Assembly (NCBI GenBank): GCA_963783195.1
Contig: CAWAMV010000003.1
Span: 62,001 to 126,000 of the forward strand
Source of the DNA: Croceibacterium_B sp963783195
GTDB taxonomy: Bacteria; Pseudomonadota; Alphaproteobacteria; Sphingomonadales; Sphingomonadaceae
Length of the DNA: 64,000 nucleotides
Direction of reading: 5' to 3'
Shown in pieces: positions 24,129 through 31,667 of the stretch. Under the pieces are notes generated by a model. That model had not been told where the DNA came from. It was given only the letters and a program-made list of their open reading frames with translations, and ran no database searches. The position numbers and the translations under genes are program-made. The number at the start of each line of letters is the position of its first letter. The first letter of the stretch is position 1.

Positions 24129-24773
24129 CTACAGCCGGTCGATCCGGCGCGCCGCCTCGTCGAGGACGTCGACGATCTTCTCCACCAGTTCGTCCCCGAA
24201 ACCGGTCTCGCGGCGGTTGCGCAGCGCGTTGCGGACATTTTCCATCGCCCGGTGGATCTGGCGATGGGGGGACGAGCGGCGCTCGTCCCCCATCCCGGAG
24301 AGACGCTCCATGACCTCGCCCAGGGTGTCCTCCTCGCCGGCCAGTTCGCCGCTGCCCGCCTCAGTAATGGAGAATACCTTGCGCGCGCTCTCGTCGGGGA
24401 CCTCGGCGATCAGGCCTTCATCGAGCATCATCTGCAGCGTGGGATAGACCGCGCCGGGGCTGGGGGCATAGGCGCCGCCGGTCATCTCCTCGATCGCCTT
24501 GATGAGGTCGTAGCCGTGGCGCGGCTCCTCGCCGATCAGCTTGAGCAGGACCAGCCGCAGCTCGCCGCTGGCGAACACGCGCCCGCGCCGGCCGCGTCCG
24601 CCCGGACCGCGCGGACCACCCGGACCGAAAGGTCCCTGGGGTCCGAAAGGACCGTGCTCGCCGAAAGGTCCGTGCTCGCCGAAGGGATCATTCCCGCCGA
24701 ACCGGGCGGCCGTCATCTTGGCCCGAAAGGCCTCTTTCATCGTCCTGCGCATGTCGCGCTCGAAATTCCGCAT
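24129..24773 (-). CDS. PadR-family transcriptional regulator
   Basis: A 214-residue regulator. After MRNFERDMRRTMKEAFRAKM comes a low-complexity stretch of FGEHGPFG/PFGPQG repeats (about residues 26-50). The PadR winged helix follows: GELRLVLLKLIGEEPRHGYD, LIKAIEEMTGGAYAPSPGAV, YPTLQMMLDEGLI. A C-terminal helical region is probably for dimerisation. The start is set by AAAGGAG nine bases upstream. PadR proteins usually repress transporters or membrane proteins; the membrane gene downstream is the obvious candidate. Confidence 0.9.
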   Translation of the reverse strand: MRNFERDMRRTMKEAFRAKMTAARFGGNDPFGEHGPFGEHGPFGPQGPFGPGGPRGPGGRGRRGRVFASGELRLVLLKLIGEEPRHGYDLIKAIEEMTGGAYAPSPGAVYPTLQMMLDEGLIAEVPDESARKVFSITEAGSGELAGEEDTLGEVMERLSGMGDERRSSPHRQIHRAMENVRNALRNRRETGFGDELVEKIVDVLDEAARRIDRL

Positions 24774-24801
24774 CGTCGCGTGCTCCTTTAAGATGCTCCA
24801 C

Positions 24802-24820
24802 GATATATCTTGAGAATATC
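24802..24820. promoter_or_regulatory. Possible PadR operator
   Basis: GATAT-N9-ATATC, a 19-bp interrupted palindrome in an AT-rich patch 29 bases upstream of the padR-type start. Position and dyad symmetry fit autoregulation; the binding protein is inferred. Confidence 0.45.
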
Positions 24821-24872
24821 GCAATGCAAGGGGGTCGCAGCAATTTCGACGAACGCCTATCTAGGCCGGACG

Positions 24873-26192
24873 ATGGCCGACCTCTTTCCCGAAACCGTAC
24901 CCGCCGATACCTCCTCGCCCACCGAACCGCGCGAGGATGCGCCGCTGGCCGACCGCCTGCGCCCGCGTTCGCTGGGCGAGATCATCGGCCAGGAGCACCT
25001 GACCGGGCCGGAAGGCGCGATCGGCCGGATGGTGGCCGCCGGGCGCCTGTCCAGCATGGTCCTGTGGGGGCCGCCCGGGACCGGCAAGACCAGCATCGCC
25101 CGCCTGCTGGCCGACGCGGTGGGCATGCGCTACGTCGCGGTGAGCGCGGTGTTCAGCGGCGTGGCCGACCTCAAGAAGGCTTTCGCCGAGGCCGAGAAGG
25201 CGCGCGAGGCCGGGCAGCGGACCTTGCTGTTCGTGGACGAGATCCATCGGTTCAACCGGGCGCAGCAGGACGGCTTCCTGCCCTTCGTCGAGCGTGGCAC
25301 GGTCACGCTGGTCGGCGCCACGACCGAAAACCCCAGCTTCGAGCTCAACGCCGCGCTGCTCAGCCGTGCGCAGGTGCTGATCCTCCACCGGCTCGACCAC
25401 GCGGCGCTGTCGCAATTGCTCGAACGGGCCGAGGCGCTCGAGGGTCCCCTGCCCCTGACGCCCGAGGCGCGCGATGCGCTGGTCGCCAGTGCCGACGGCG
25501 ACGGGCGTTTCCTGCTCAACCAGGCCGAGACGCTCTATGCCGCCAACATCGCCGAAGCGCTCGGACCGGCTGAGCTAGGCCAGTTCCTCCAGCGCCGGGT
25601 GGCGGTCTACGACAAGGACCGCGAGGGGCACTACAACCTCATCAGCGCCTGGCACAAAGCGCTGCGCGGTTCGGACCCGCAGGCCGCGCTCTATTACATG
25701 GCGCGGATGCTGGTGGCAGGCGAGGAACCGCTGTTCGTGCTCCGCCGGCTGGTTCGTGCGGCGGTCGAGGACATCGGCCTCGCCGATCCGCAGGCGCTGA
25801 CCCAATGTCTCGCGGCCAAGGAAGCCTACCAGTTCCTCGGCAGCCCCGAGGGCGAGCTGGCGATCGTCCAGGCGTGCCTCTATTGCGCCACCGCACCCAA
25901 GTCGAACGCCGCCTACAAGGCGCAGAAGGCCGCCTGGAAAAGCGCGCGCGAAACCGGCAGCCTGATGCCGCCGCAGAACATCCTCAACGCGCCGACCAAG
26001 CTGATGAAGGATATCGGCTACGGCTCCGGCTACGCCTACGACCACGATGCCGAAGACGGCTTTTCCGGGGCCGACTACTGGCCCGCGGAAATGGAGCCGC
26101 AAAGGTATTACTCCCCGGTCGAGCGCGGCTTCGAGCGTGAGGTGAGGAAGCGCATGGAATACTGGGACAAGCTGCGGTCGGAGCGTGGCTGA
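24873..26192 (+). CDS. rarA: Replication-associated recombination protein RarA (MgsA)
   Basis: AAA+ ATPase acting at stalled replication forks. The 439 residues start MADLFPE; the clamp-loader-like motifs are ADRLRPRSLGEIIGQEHL, Walker A WGPPGTGKTSIARLL, Walker B LLFVDEIHRFNRAQQD, sensor 1 GATTENPSFELN, and the C-terminal MgsA region (YNLISAWHKALRGSDPQAAL, PPQNILNAPTKLMKDIGYG). It overlaps the next gene by 8 bases. CGCCTATCTA lies 9 bases before the ATG, with no Shine-Dalgarno sequence between. Confidence 0.96.
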   Translation: MADLFPETVPADTSSPTEPREDAPLADRLRPRSLGEIIGQEHLTGPEGAIGRMVAAGRLSSMVLWGPPGTGKTSIARLLADAVGMRYVAVSAVFSGVADLKKAFAEAEKAREAGQRTLLFVDEIHRFNRAQQDGFLPFVERGTVTLVGATTENPSFELNAALLSRAQVLILHRLDHAALSQLLERAEALEGPLPLTPEARDALVASADGDGRFLLNQAETLYAANIAEALGPAELGQFLQRRVAVYDKDREGHYNLISAWHKALRGSDPQAALYYMARMLVAGEEPLFVLRRLVRAAVEDIGLADPQALTQCLAAKEAYQFLGSPEGELAIVQACLYCATAPKSNAAYKAQKAAWKSARETGSLMPPQNILNAPTKLMKDIGYGSGYAYDHDAEDGFSGADYWPAEMEPQRYYSPVERGFEREVRKRMEYWDKLRSERG

Positions 26193-27057
26193 GCGTTTCC
26201 GGCACTTCGTGGCGATCGACTGGTCGGGTGCCGCCGGCGACCGGCACAGGGGCCTCGCGGTGGCCGTCGCCCACGCGGATGGCGGCGCGCCGGTGCTGGT
26301 CGAACACCTGTGGTCGCGGGCCGACATCCTCGCGTTGCTGAGCGATCTGCCGGGCGAGACACTGGTCGGCCTCGACCTCGGCATTTCGCTGCCGTTCGTC
26401 GATTGCGGCGCCTTCTTCCCCGGCTGGGAGCACAGCCCGCCGGACGCCCGCTCGCTCTGGGCGCTGGTCGAGCGGGTCTGCGCGGCCGACCCGCACCTCG
26501 GGGCGCAGGGCATGGTCGATCATGCGGGTGCCGCGCCCTTCTTCCGCAACGGCACCGCCGAAGGTGCGCACTTCCGCTGCGACGGCGCCGCTCACGGCCG
26601 CGGGCGATTTCGCGTGACCGAGCTGGAGCAGGAAAAGCTCGGCTGCCGGCCGACCTCGAACTTCAACCTGGTCGGCGCATCGCAGGTCGGCAAGTCGAGC
26701 CTGACCGGGATGCGCGTGCTCCATGCCCTTGGCGGCACGGTGCCGGTCTGGCCGGTCGATCCCCTGCCCCGGTCCGGCCCGGCGATCGTCGAGATCTACA
26801 CCACCATCGCAGCGCTCGCCGCCGGGCGCAGCGCGGGCAAAGCCAAGATGCGTTCGTTCGAAGCGGTGAACACCGCGCTTCAAGCGCTTGATTCGCACGT
26901 GATCGACGCTTCCGGTCCGCTCGACGACCACTCGGCCGATGCAATCGTTACCGCCGCATGGTTGCGCATTGCCGCCGCGGACGAGAGCCTCTGGTCCCCT
27001 CGCGCCATGAGCCCGCACGTCGCCCGGACCGAGGGCTGGACCTTCGGCGTGCCCTGA
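26185..27057 (+). CDS. Predicted RNase H-fold (DUF429-like) protein
   Basis: A 290-residue protein of unknown function. VAIDWSGA near residue 9, LVGLDLGISLPF near 60, AIVEIYTT near 205 and DDHSADAIVTAAWLR near 250 give a D...D...E...D pattern that resembles RNase H/RuvC-fold nucleases grouped as predicted nucleases (DUF429-like). The GTG start overlaps the end of rarA, so it is translated with a fork-repair ATPase. That context agrees with a nucleic-acid role but does not prove it. Confidence 0.65.
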   Translation: MAERFRHFVAIDWSGAAGDRHRGLAVAVAHADGGAPVLVEHLWSRADILALLSDLPGETLVGLDLGISLPFVDCGAFFPGWEHSPPDARSLWALVERVCAADPHLGAQGMVDHAGAAPFFRNGTAEGAHFRCDGAAHGRGRFRVTELEQEKLGCRPTSNFNLVGASQVGKSSLTGMRVLHALGGTVPVWPVDPLPRSGPAIVEIYTTIAALAAGRSAGKAKMRSFEAVNTALQALDSHVIDASGPLDDHSADAIVTAAWLRIAAADESLWSPRAMSPHVARTEGWTFGVP

Positions 27058-27158
27058 CGCCTCGTCCGACCTGTCGAACCGCTGGCCCCCTGTGCCGGAG
27101 CAATCGTGCTGCCGGAGAGTTGGTGCAATATCCGACAGTTAACCCGCAGGATACGATC

Positions 27159-27515
27159 ATGAATCTCTCTTCCCTCGCCAGGCCCCTCGGCTGGTTTTCG
27201 CTCGCGCTCGGCGCCGCCGAGCTTCTCGCCCCACGCAAGATCGCCCGCGCTCACGGCGCTCCGGACGGCGACAAGATCGTCCGCGCCTTCGGCGCCCGCG
27301 AAGTCGCCGCCGGTGCCGCGGTGCTGGCCCGGCCCCACAGCACGTGGCCATTCGTCGCCCGCGCCGCCGGCGACCTCCTCGACGTCGGCGCTGCCGGCTA
27401 CGCGGCGAAGGGAGCAAGGGGCACGGCGCGCAAGACCGCGCTCGTCTCGCTGGCGACGGTCGCGGCATTCTTCGTAATCGACTCGCTGGTCGCCCGCTCG
27501 GTCGCACAGAGCTGA
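27159..27515 (+). CDS. Small membrane protein resembling cyclase/dehydrase N-terminal region
   Basis: A 118-residue protein: LARPLGWFSLALGAAELLAP, then VRAFGAREVAAGAAVLARP and a final hydrophobic LVSLATVAAFFVIDSLVARS. It has three or four short membrane helices. The pattern RxLGWxSLxLGxxEL ... RALGAREL also occurs as the N-terminal membrane part of some SRPBCC 'cyclase/dehydrase' proteins. Function unknown. It stands alone, about 100 bases after the RNase H-like gene, upstream of tRNA-Thr. Confidence 0.7.
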   Translation: MNLSSLARPLGWFSLALGAAELLAPRKIARAHGAPDGDKIVRAFGAREVAAGAAVLARPHSTWPFVARAAGDLLDVGAAGYAAKGARGTARKTALVSLATVAAFFVIDSLVARSVAQS

Positions 27516-27612
27516 AGCAGCGCGCCACTTGCGTTGCCGGTCCGCTCAGGTAATTGGCGAGCGCCTTTTGCCGCTTGTCCTCAACCAACGAAGCGGTAGG
27601 GCGAATTGGAGC

Positions 27613-27687
27613 GCCGGCTTAGCACAGTGGTAGTGCAGCGGTTTTGTAAACCGAAGGTCGGGGGTTCAAATCCCTCAGCCGGCACCA
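27613..27687 (+). tRNA. tRNA-Thr (anticodon UGU)
   Basis: 75-nt cloverleaf: acceptor GCCGGCT/AGCCGGC, D-stem GCAC/GTGC, anticodon stem GCGGT/ACCGA with loop TTTGTAA (anticodon TGT), T-arm GGGGGTTCAAATCCCTC, discriminator A and encoded CCA. The first anticodon-stem pair is a G-A mismatch. Confidence 0.95.
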
Positions 27688-27706
27688 GTTTCAACCGATC
27701 GTCGAG

Positions 27707-27751
27707 GGTGCCGCCCTGCGGCGACGGCACCGAAGTATACACCAAGTATAC
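27707..27751. repeat. Hairpin and direct repeats after tRNA-Thr
   Basis: GGTGCCG (27707-27713) pairs with CGGCACC (27725-27731), 20 bases after the tRNA. Two direct copies of AAGTATAC follow (27733-27740, 27744-27751), each containing the palindrome GTATAC. The stem may end the tRNA transcript, though there is no T-run. Confidence 0.4.
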
Positions 27752-27868
27752 GCTGAAACCGCTCGGCGATGCGGTCGTATCCTGCCTGGCAAGATGCTGG
27801 AATCACGGCGAATTGAAAGAGCGGACCACGCCATCGCAGACCGCCCGCATGTAGGAAAGCGGTTTGTC

Positions 27869-28339
27869 TCACCCCCGCCCGCGATACCCCGCCACGCCTT
27901 GCTCGGGCACCCACAGCCCCTCGGGCGCGGGTCCGCTCTGCCAGAAGACGTCGATCGGGATGCCGCCGCGCGGGTACCAGTAACCGCCGATGCGCAACCA
28001 GCGCGGCTTCATCTCGTCGCACAGGCGCTGGCCGATGCCAACGGTCACGTCCTCGTGGAAGCCGCAGTGATTGCGGAACGAGCCGAGAAACAGCTTCAGG
28101 CTCTTGCTCTCCACGATCGTCTCGCCAGGCGCATAGTCGATCACCAGGTGGGCGAAATCCGGCTGGCCGGTCACCGGGCACAACGAGGTGAACTCCGGCG
28201 CCGCGAAGCGCACGCAGTAGAGCGCGCCTTCCCGCGGGTTGGGTACGTAGTCGAGCACCGCTTCTTCGGGCGAGGCGGGCAATGTGCTGGCCTGACCGAG
28301 GTGTATCGGCCGGCCGGATGACTCTGGTGTGTCGCTCAT
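27869..28339 (-). CDS. queF: NADPH-dependent 7-cyano-7-deazaguanine reductase QueF
   Basis: Reduces preQ0 to preQ1 in queuosine synthesis. The 156-residue, single-domain (YkvM-type) enzyme has FTSLCPVTGQPDFAHL with the catalytic Cys that forms the thioimide, and ESKSLKLFLGSFRNHCGFHE, the QueF signature with substrate-binding Glu. The start at MSDTPESS is chosen because the upstream extension is not conserved. A queuosine-precursor transporter lies at 12 kb; the two are not adjacent. Confidence 0.94.
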   Translation of the reverse strand: MSDTPESSGRPIHLGQASTLPASPEEAVLDYVPNPREGALYCVRFAAPEFTSLCPVTGQPDFAHLVIDYAPGETIVESKSLKLFLGSFRNHCGFHEDVTVGIGQRLCDEMKPRWLRIGGYWYPRGGIPIDVFWQSGPAPEGLWVPEQGVAGYRGRG

Positions 28340-28444
28340 GCCACGCCAGATGGCGTTTTGCCGCGCACGGCACAAGCGTCCCCGCGTTGACGGCATGGGT
28401 TAACCGGCTATTCACGCCGCTTCCCCGAGCGCCGCCGAGCCCAG

Positions 28445-29611
28445 ATGATCGCCCGATTTGCCCCCGCCCTCTCCGCCATCGCGCTGCTCGCCGCCGGTCC
28501 GGCGAGCGCGGGCGTGAGCGACTTCCGCCTGCCCCCCGCCACGCCGACGCCTACCCCGCGACCGCAGGGGCCGGTCGATCCGGAAAATCCTCTTGCCCGG
28601 CCCGTCGCGGCGCCAACGGCGTCTCCTTTGCCGAGCCCGGCGCCGACGGCGTCTCCTCTGCCGAGCCCGGTTCCGACCGTCACCGCGACGCCGACACCGC
28701 GCCTGTCTCTACCCGCTCCGACGCCCTCGGCCCGTGCGACTCGGGCCGCACGCGCGCAGGCTCCCTCGCCCCGTGCTTCCGCCCCCGTCGCACCGCCCTC
28801 GGCCGTCCCGCAGGCGCCCCCGAGCGAGGCACCGGGCCCCTTGCCGACGAACCCGCCGAGCGTTGCCCCTGCGGCGACGCCGTCCAGCACGGCGGTGGCC
28901 GCCGCAGAGGATGAAAACGAACTGCCGTGGGGCTGGATAGCCTTCGGCCTGCTCGCGGCGGCAGCAGCGGGAGTCGGGTGGAAAGGCAGACGCAGGCTCC
29001 TTTCGCGCCGTGGGTCGGTGCTGATGGTTCCGGATATCGAGAAGCCGCGCCTGCCCAAGGCATCTCCGCCGCCCGTGCCCGACCCCATGCCTGTGCCCGA
29101 GCCGGCATCCTCGCCGGAGCCCGCCCTGCCCGAGGAACCGACCCATCCGCTGCTCATCTCAATCACCCCGGTCAAGCTGACCCAGACGTTCCTCAACGAG
29201 GCGCTGTCCTACCGGCTCGCTCTGACCAACGTCGGCGAGGTGCCACTGGGACCTCTCGCGATCGCCGCCGACCTGGTAAGTGCCCACGCCTCGCTGCCGC
29301 GCGAACAGCAGATTGCCGGCCCCGAGACGGCGCTGCCCGAGCATCGGACGGTTGCCCACGTCGCCCCCGGTGAAACGGTCGAGATCACGGGCGAGATCCG
29401 CACGCCGCTGGCAGAGTTACTCGTGATCCGCCAGGGCCCCGCCGCCCTGCTCGTGCCCCTCGCACGGTTTCGCGTGGAGGGCGACGGAATGGACACCCGC
29501 CACTTCACTCTTGCCATCGGCCAGCAGCAGCCCGGCGCCAGCGGGCTTTCCCCAATCCGCCTCGATCTCGGCCCGCGCACCACCGACGGGCTTGCGGGAC
29601 GGGCCTTCTAG
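28445..29611 (+). CDS. Proline-rich membrane-anchored protein, unknown function
   Basis: 388 residues: a signal peptide (to about residue 23), a Pro/Ala/Thr/Ser-rich region of 130 residues with a TASPLPSP repeat, one membrane helix (WGWIAFGLLAAAAAGVGW, about 161-178), a basic stop-transfer KGRRRLLSRRG, a second short Pro-rich linker, and a folded C-terminal domain of about 150 residues (LISITPVKLTQTFLNEALSY to the end) that looks beta-rich. If the signal peptide is cleaved, the Pro-rich part would be outside and the C-terminal domain cytoplasmic. I recognise no family; the C-terminal part is the place to search. Confidence 0.75.
   Translation: MIARFAPALSAIALLAAGPASAGVSDFRLPPATPTPTPRPQGPVDPENPLARPVAAPTASPLPSPAPTASPLPSPVPTVTATPTPRLSLPAPTPSARATRAARAQAPSPRASAPVAPPSAVPQAPPSEAPGPLPTNPPSVAPAATPSSTAVAAAEDENELPWGWIAFGLLAAAAAGVGWKGRRRLLSRRGSVLMVPDIEKPRLPKASPPPVPDPMPVPEPASSPEPALPEEPTHPLLISITPVKLTQTFLNEALSYRLALTNVGEVPLGPLAIAADLVSAHASLPREQQIAGPETALPEHRTVAHVAPGETVEITGEIRTPLAELLVIRQGPAALLVPLARFRVEGDGMDTRHFTLAIGQQQPGASGLSPIRLDLGPRTTDGLAGRAF
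28611..28670 (+). repeat. Two tandem 30-bp units in the Pro-rich gene
   Basis: Bases 28611-28640 and 28641-28670 are copies with two differences, encoding TASPLPSPAP-like decapeptides. An in-frame slippage duplication inside the low-complexity region. Confidence 0.85.
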
Positions 29612-29628
29612 GCCCTACTCCATTGAGC

Positions 29629-30474
29629 ATGGACAACCTCGTTTCTACCCAGTGGCTCGCCGACCGGCTGGACGAACCCGGACTGGTGGTGCTCGATGCC
29701 TCGGCCCACTTGCCCGACGCCAAGCGCGACGCGCGCTCCGAGTTTGCCGAGGCGCACATTCCCGGCGCGCGGTTCCTCGACCTTGCCACGCTGATCGACC
29801 CCGACAGCCCCGTGCCCAGCGCCGTCCCGACGGGTCCGCAATTCGCCGAACGGATGAGGGCACTGGGCGTCAATTCCGGCGACCGCATCGTGGTCTACGA
29901 CGACAGCGCCGTGCGCACCGCGGCTCGCGCCTGGTTCATCGCCCGGCTGCACGGGTCCGAGGTGGCGATCCTCGACGGCGGGCTCGGCAAGTGGCGCGCC
30001 GATGGCTTTCCGCTCGAAAGCGGGGAGACGGCAGCTGTTCGCCAGGGCAATTTCGAATCCTCCGGGGGCCCCGGAACGGTGCGCTACAAGTCTGAAATGC
30101 TGGCCAATCTCGGCGCTCGCCGCGAACAGGTGGTGGACGCCCGTGGCCGCGCCCGTTTCACAGGTGAGGACAAGGACTTCCGACCCGGCGTGTCGGACGG
30201 ACACATCCCCGGCTCGCGCAACCTGCCGTTCGGTCTCGTGTTCTCGCACGACGGAACATATGCCGACGAGAAGGACATCCGCCGCGCCTTCGCGGATGCG
30301 GGCGTCGATCTCGACGAGCCGATCGTGACCACCTGTGGCGGAGGCGTAACCGCCGCCTGCCTGCTGTTTGCGCTCGAGCAGATCGGCAAGGCCGACGTTG
30401 CGCTCTACGACGGCAGCTGGAGCGAGTGGGGGGCCGACCCCGGCACGCCCAAGGAACTGGGTCCCGCAGCTTGA
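29629..30474 (+). CDS. sseA: Thiosulfate/3-mercaptopyruvate sulfurtransferase
   Basis: A 281-residue two-rhodanese-domain enzyme that moves sulfane sulfur from 3-mercaptopyruvate to acceptors. The N-terminal domain has LVVLDASAHLPDAKRDAR and VVYDDSAVRTAARAWF. The catalytic C-terminal domain has GVSDGHIPGSRNLPF and the active-site loop TTCGGGVTAC, where mercaptopyruvate sulfurtransferases usually read CGSGVTA. The ATG at 29629 is preferred to a TTG two codons upstream. The next gene starts inside its stop (TTGA). Confidence 0.92.
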   Translation: MDNLVSTQWLADRLDEPGLVVLDASAHLPDAKRDARSEFAEAHIPGARFLDLATLIDPDSPVPSAVPTGPQFAERMRALGVNSGDRIVVYDDSAVRTAARAWFIARLHGSEVAILDGGLGKWRADGFPLESGETAAVRQGNFESSGGPGTVRYKSEMLANLGARREQVVDARGRARFTGEDKDFRPGVSDGHIPGSRNLPFGLVFSHDGTYADEKDIRRAFADAGVDLDEPIVTTCGGGVTAACLLFALEQIGKADVALYDGSWSEWGADPGTPKELGPAA

Positions 30475-31667
30475 ACAGAGGCAGCAAACCCGCCACGCGC
30501 GTGGTGGAAGCCGGGCGTCGCCCCGAATGGACCGGTGCGGTCGTCAATCCACCGGTGTGGCGCGGTAGCACGCATCTTTACGAAGACAGCGCCGACCTGG
30601 CGCGTGGGCGACCCAACGAAGACGGGCAGTTCTACTACGGCCGCCGCGGCTCGCCGACGCAGTGGGCCCTTGCCGAGGCGCTGACCGAGCTCGAGCCGGG
30701 TGCGGCCGGCGCGACCCTCTACCCGAGCGGTGTCGCCGCCATAGCCGGCGCGCTGCTGACAGTGTTGGCGCAGGGCGACGTCCTGCTGATGAGCGACAAC
30801 GCCTACGAGCCGAGCCGGGCAATGGCCAGGAACCTGCTCCGCCAGCTTGGAGTCGAGGTGCGGTTCTTCGATCCGCTCGATCTCGACATTTTCGCCGATG
30901 CCTTCTGCGAACGGACCGCCGCCGTGCTGCTGGAAAGCCCCGGAAGCCTGACGATGGAAGTCTGCGACATTCCCGCACTCGCTACCATCGCCCGCGAAAA
31001 GGGCGCGGTCAGCCTGATCGACAACACCTGGGCATCCTCGCTCGGTTTCCCTGCTCTCGCACGCGGCTGCGACATCTCGATCATGAGCCTGACCAAGCAC
31101 GTGGGCGGTCATTCGGACCTGATGATGGGCTCCGCTTCTGCCGCCGAACCATGGCACGGTCGGCTGCGCTCCAAGGCGCAGGCGCTGGGCCAGGTCGTCT
31201 CGCCCGACGATGCCGCGCTGGCCCTGCGCGGATTGCGCACCATGGCCTTGCGGCTCGATCGCTCGACCCGGTCAGCCTTGCGGATAGCCGAGTGGCTGTC
31301 GCACCGGGGCGAAGTGGCGCGCGTTCTCTGCCCGATGCTGCCGGGTGCGCCGGGACACGACCTGTGGCAGCGCGACTTTACCGGCGGCTGCGGATTGTTC
31401 TCGTTCGTTCTTGCCGGGCGCGATGCGGCAGCCCGGGCGAAGTTCATCGATGCCCTCGAGCTTTTCGGGATCGGGTTTTCCTGGGGCGGGTTCGAAAGCC
31501 TCGTCATCCCCTTCGATGCCGGGCGCGTGCGCACCGCCAGCGCCTATCCGCCGGAGTCCTGGGGGGTTGAGAACACCCTCGGCGTGCGGCTATCCATCGG
31601 GCTGGAAGACGCGGAGGACCTGATGGCCGACCTGGAACAGGCGCTGGCAGCGATGGACGGGGCGTGA
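30471..31667 (+). CDS. metC: Cystathionine beta-lyase, PLP-dependent
   Basis: Cleaves cystathionine to homocysteine, pyruvate and ammonia (methionine synthesis). 398 residues: RVVEAGRRPEWTGAVVNPPV near the start, LYPSGVAAIAGALLTVL, IDNTWASSLGFPALARG, and the PLP lysine in SLTKHVGGHSDLMMG. It starts with TTG overlapping the sseA stop by four bases; no ATG or GTG fits between. Coupling to a sulfurtransferase and proximity to the sulfate-reduction operon suit a sulfur amino-acid role. It ends in a GTGA overlap with mscS. Confidence 0.9.
   Translation: MNRGSKPATRVVEAGRRPEWTGAVVNPPVWRGSTHLYEDSADLARGRPNEDGQFYYGRRGSPTQWALAEALTELEPGAAGATLYPSGVAAIAGALLTVLAQGDVLLMSDNAYEPSRAMARNLLRQLGVEVRFFDPLDLDIFADAFCERTAAVLLESPGSLTMEVCDIPALATIAREKGAVSLIDNTWASSLGFPALARGCDISIMSLTKHVGGHSDLMMGSASAAEPWHGRLRSKAQALGQVVSPDDAALALRGLRTMALRLDRSTRSALRIAEWLSHRGEVARVLCPMLPGAPGHDLWQRDFTGGCGLFSFVLAGRDAAARAKFIDALELFGIGFSWGGFESLVIPFDAGRVRTASAYPPESWGVENTLGVRLSIGLEDAEDLMADLEQALAAMDGA

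Noticed and set aside
27606..27854. 82-codon frame running through tRNA-Thr
   Set aside because: Its first third is the tRNA itself; the rest resembles nothing.
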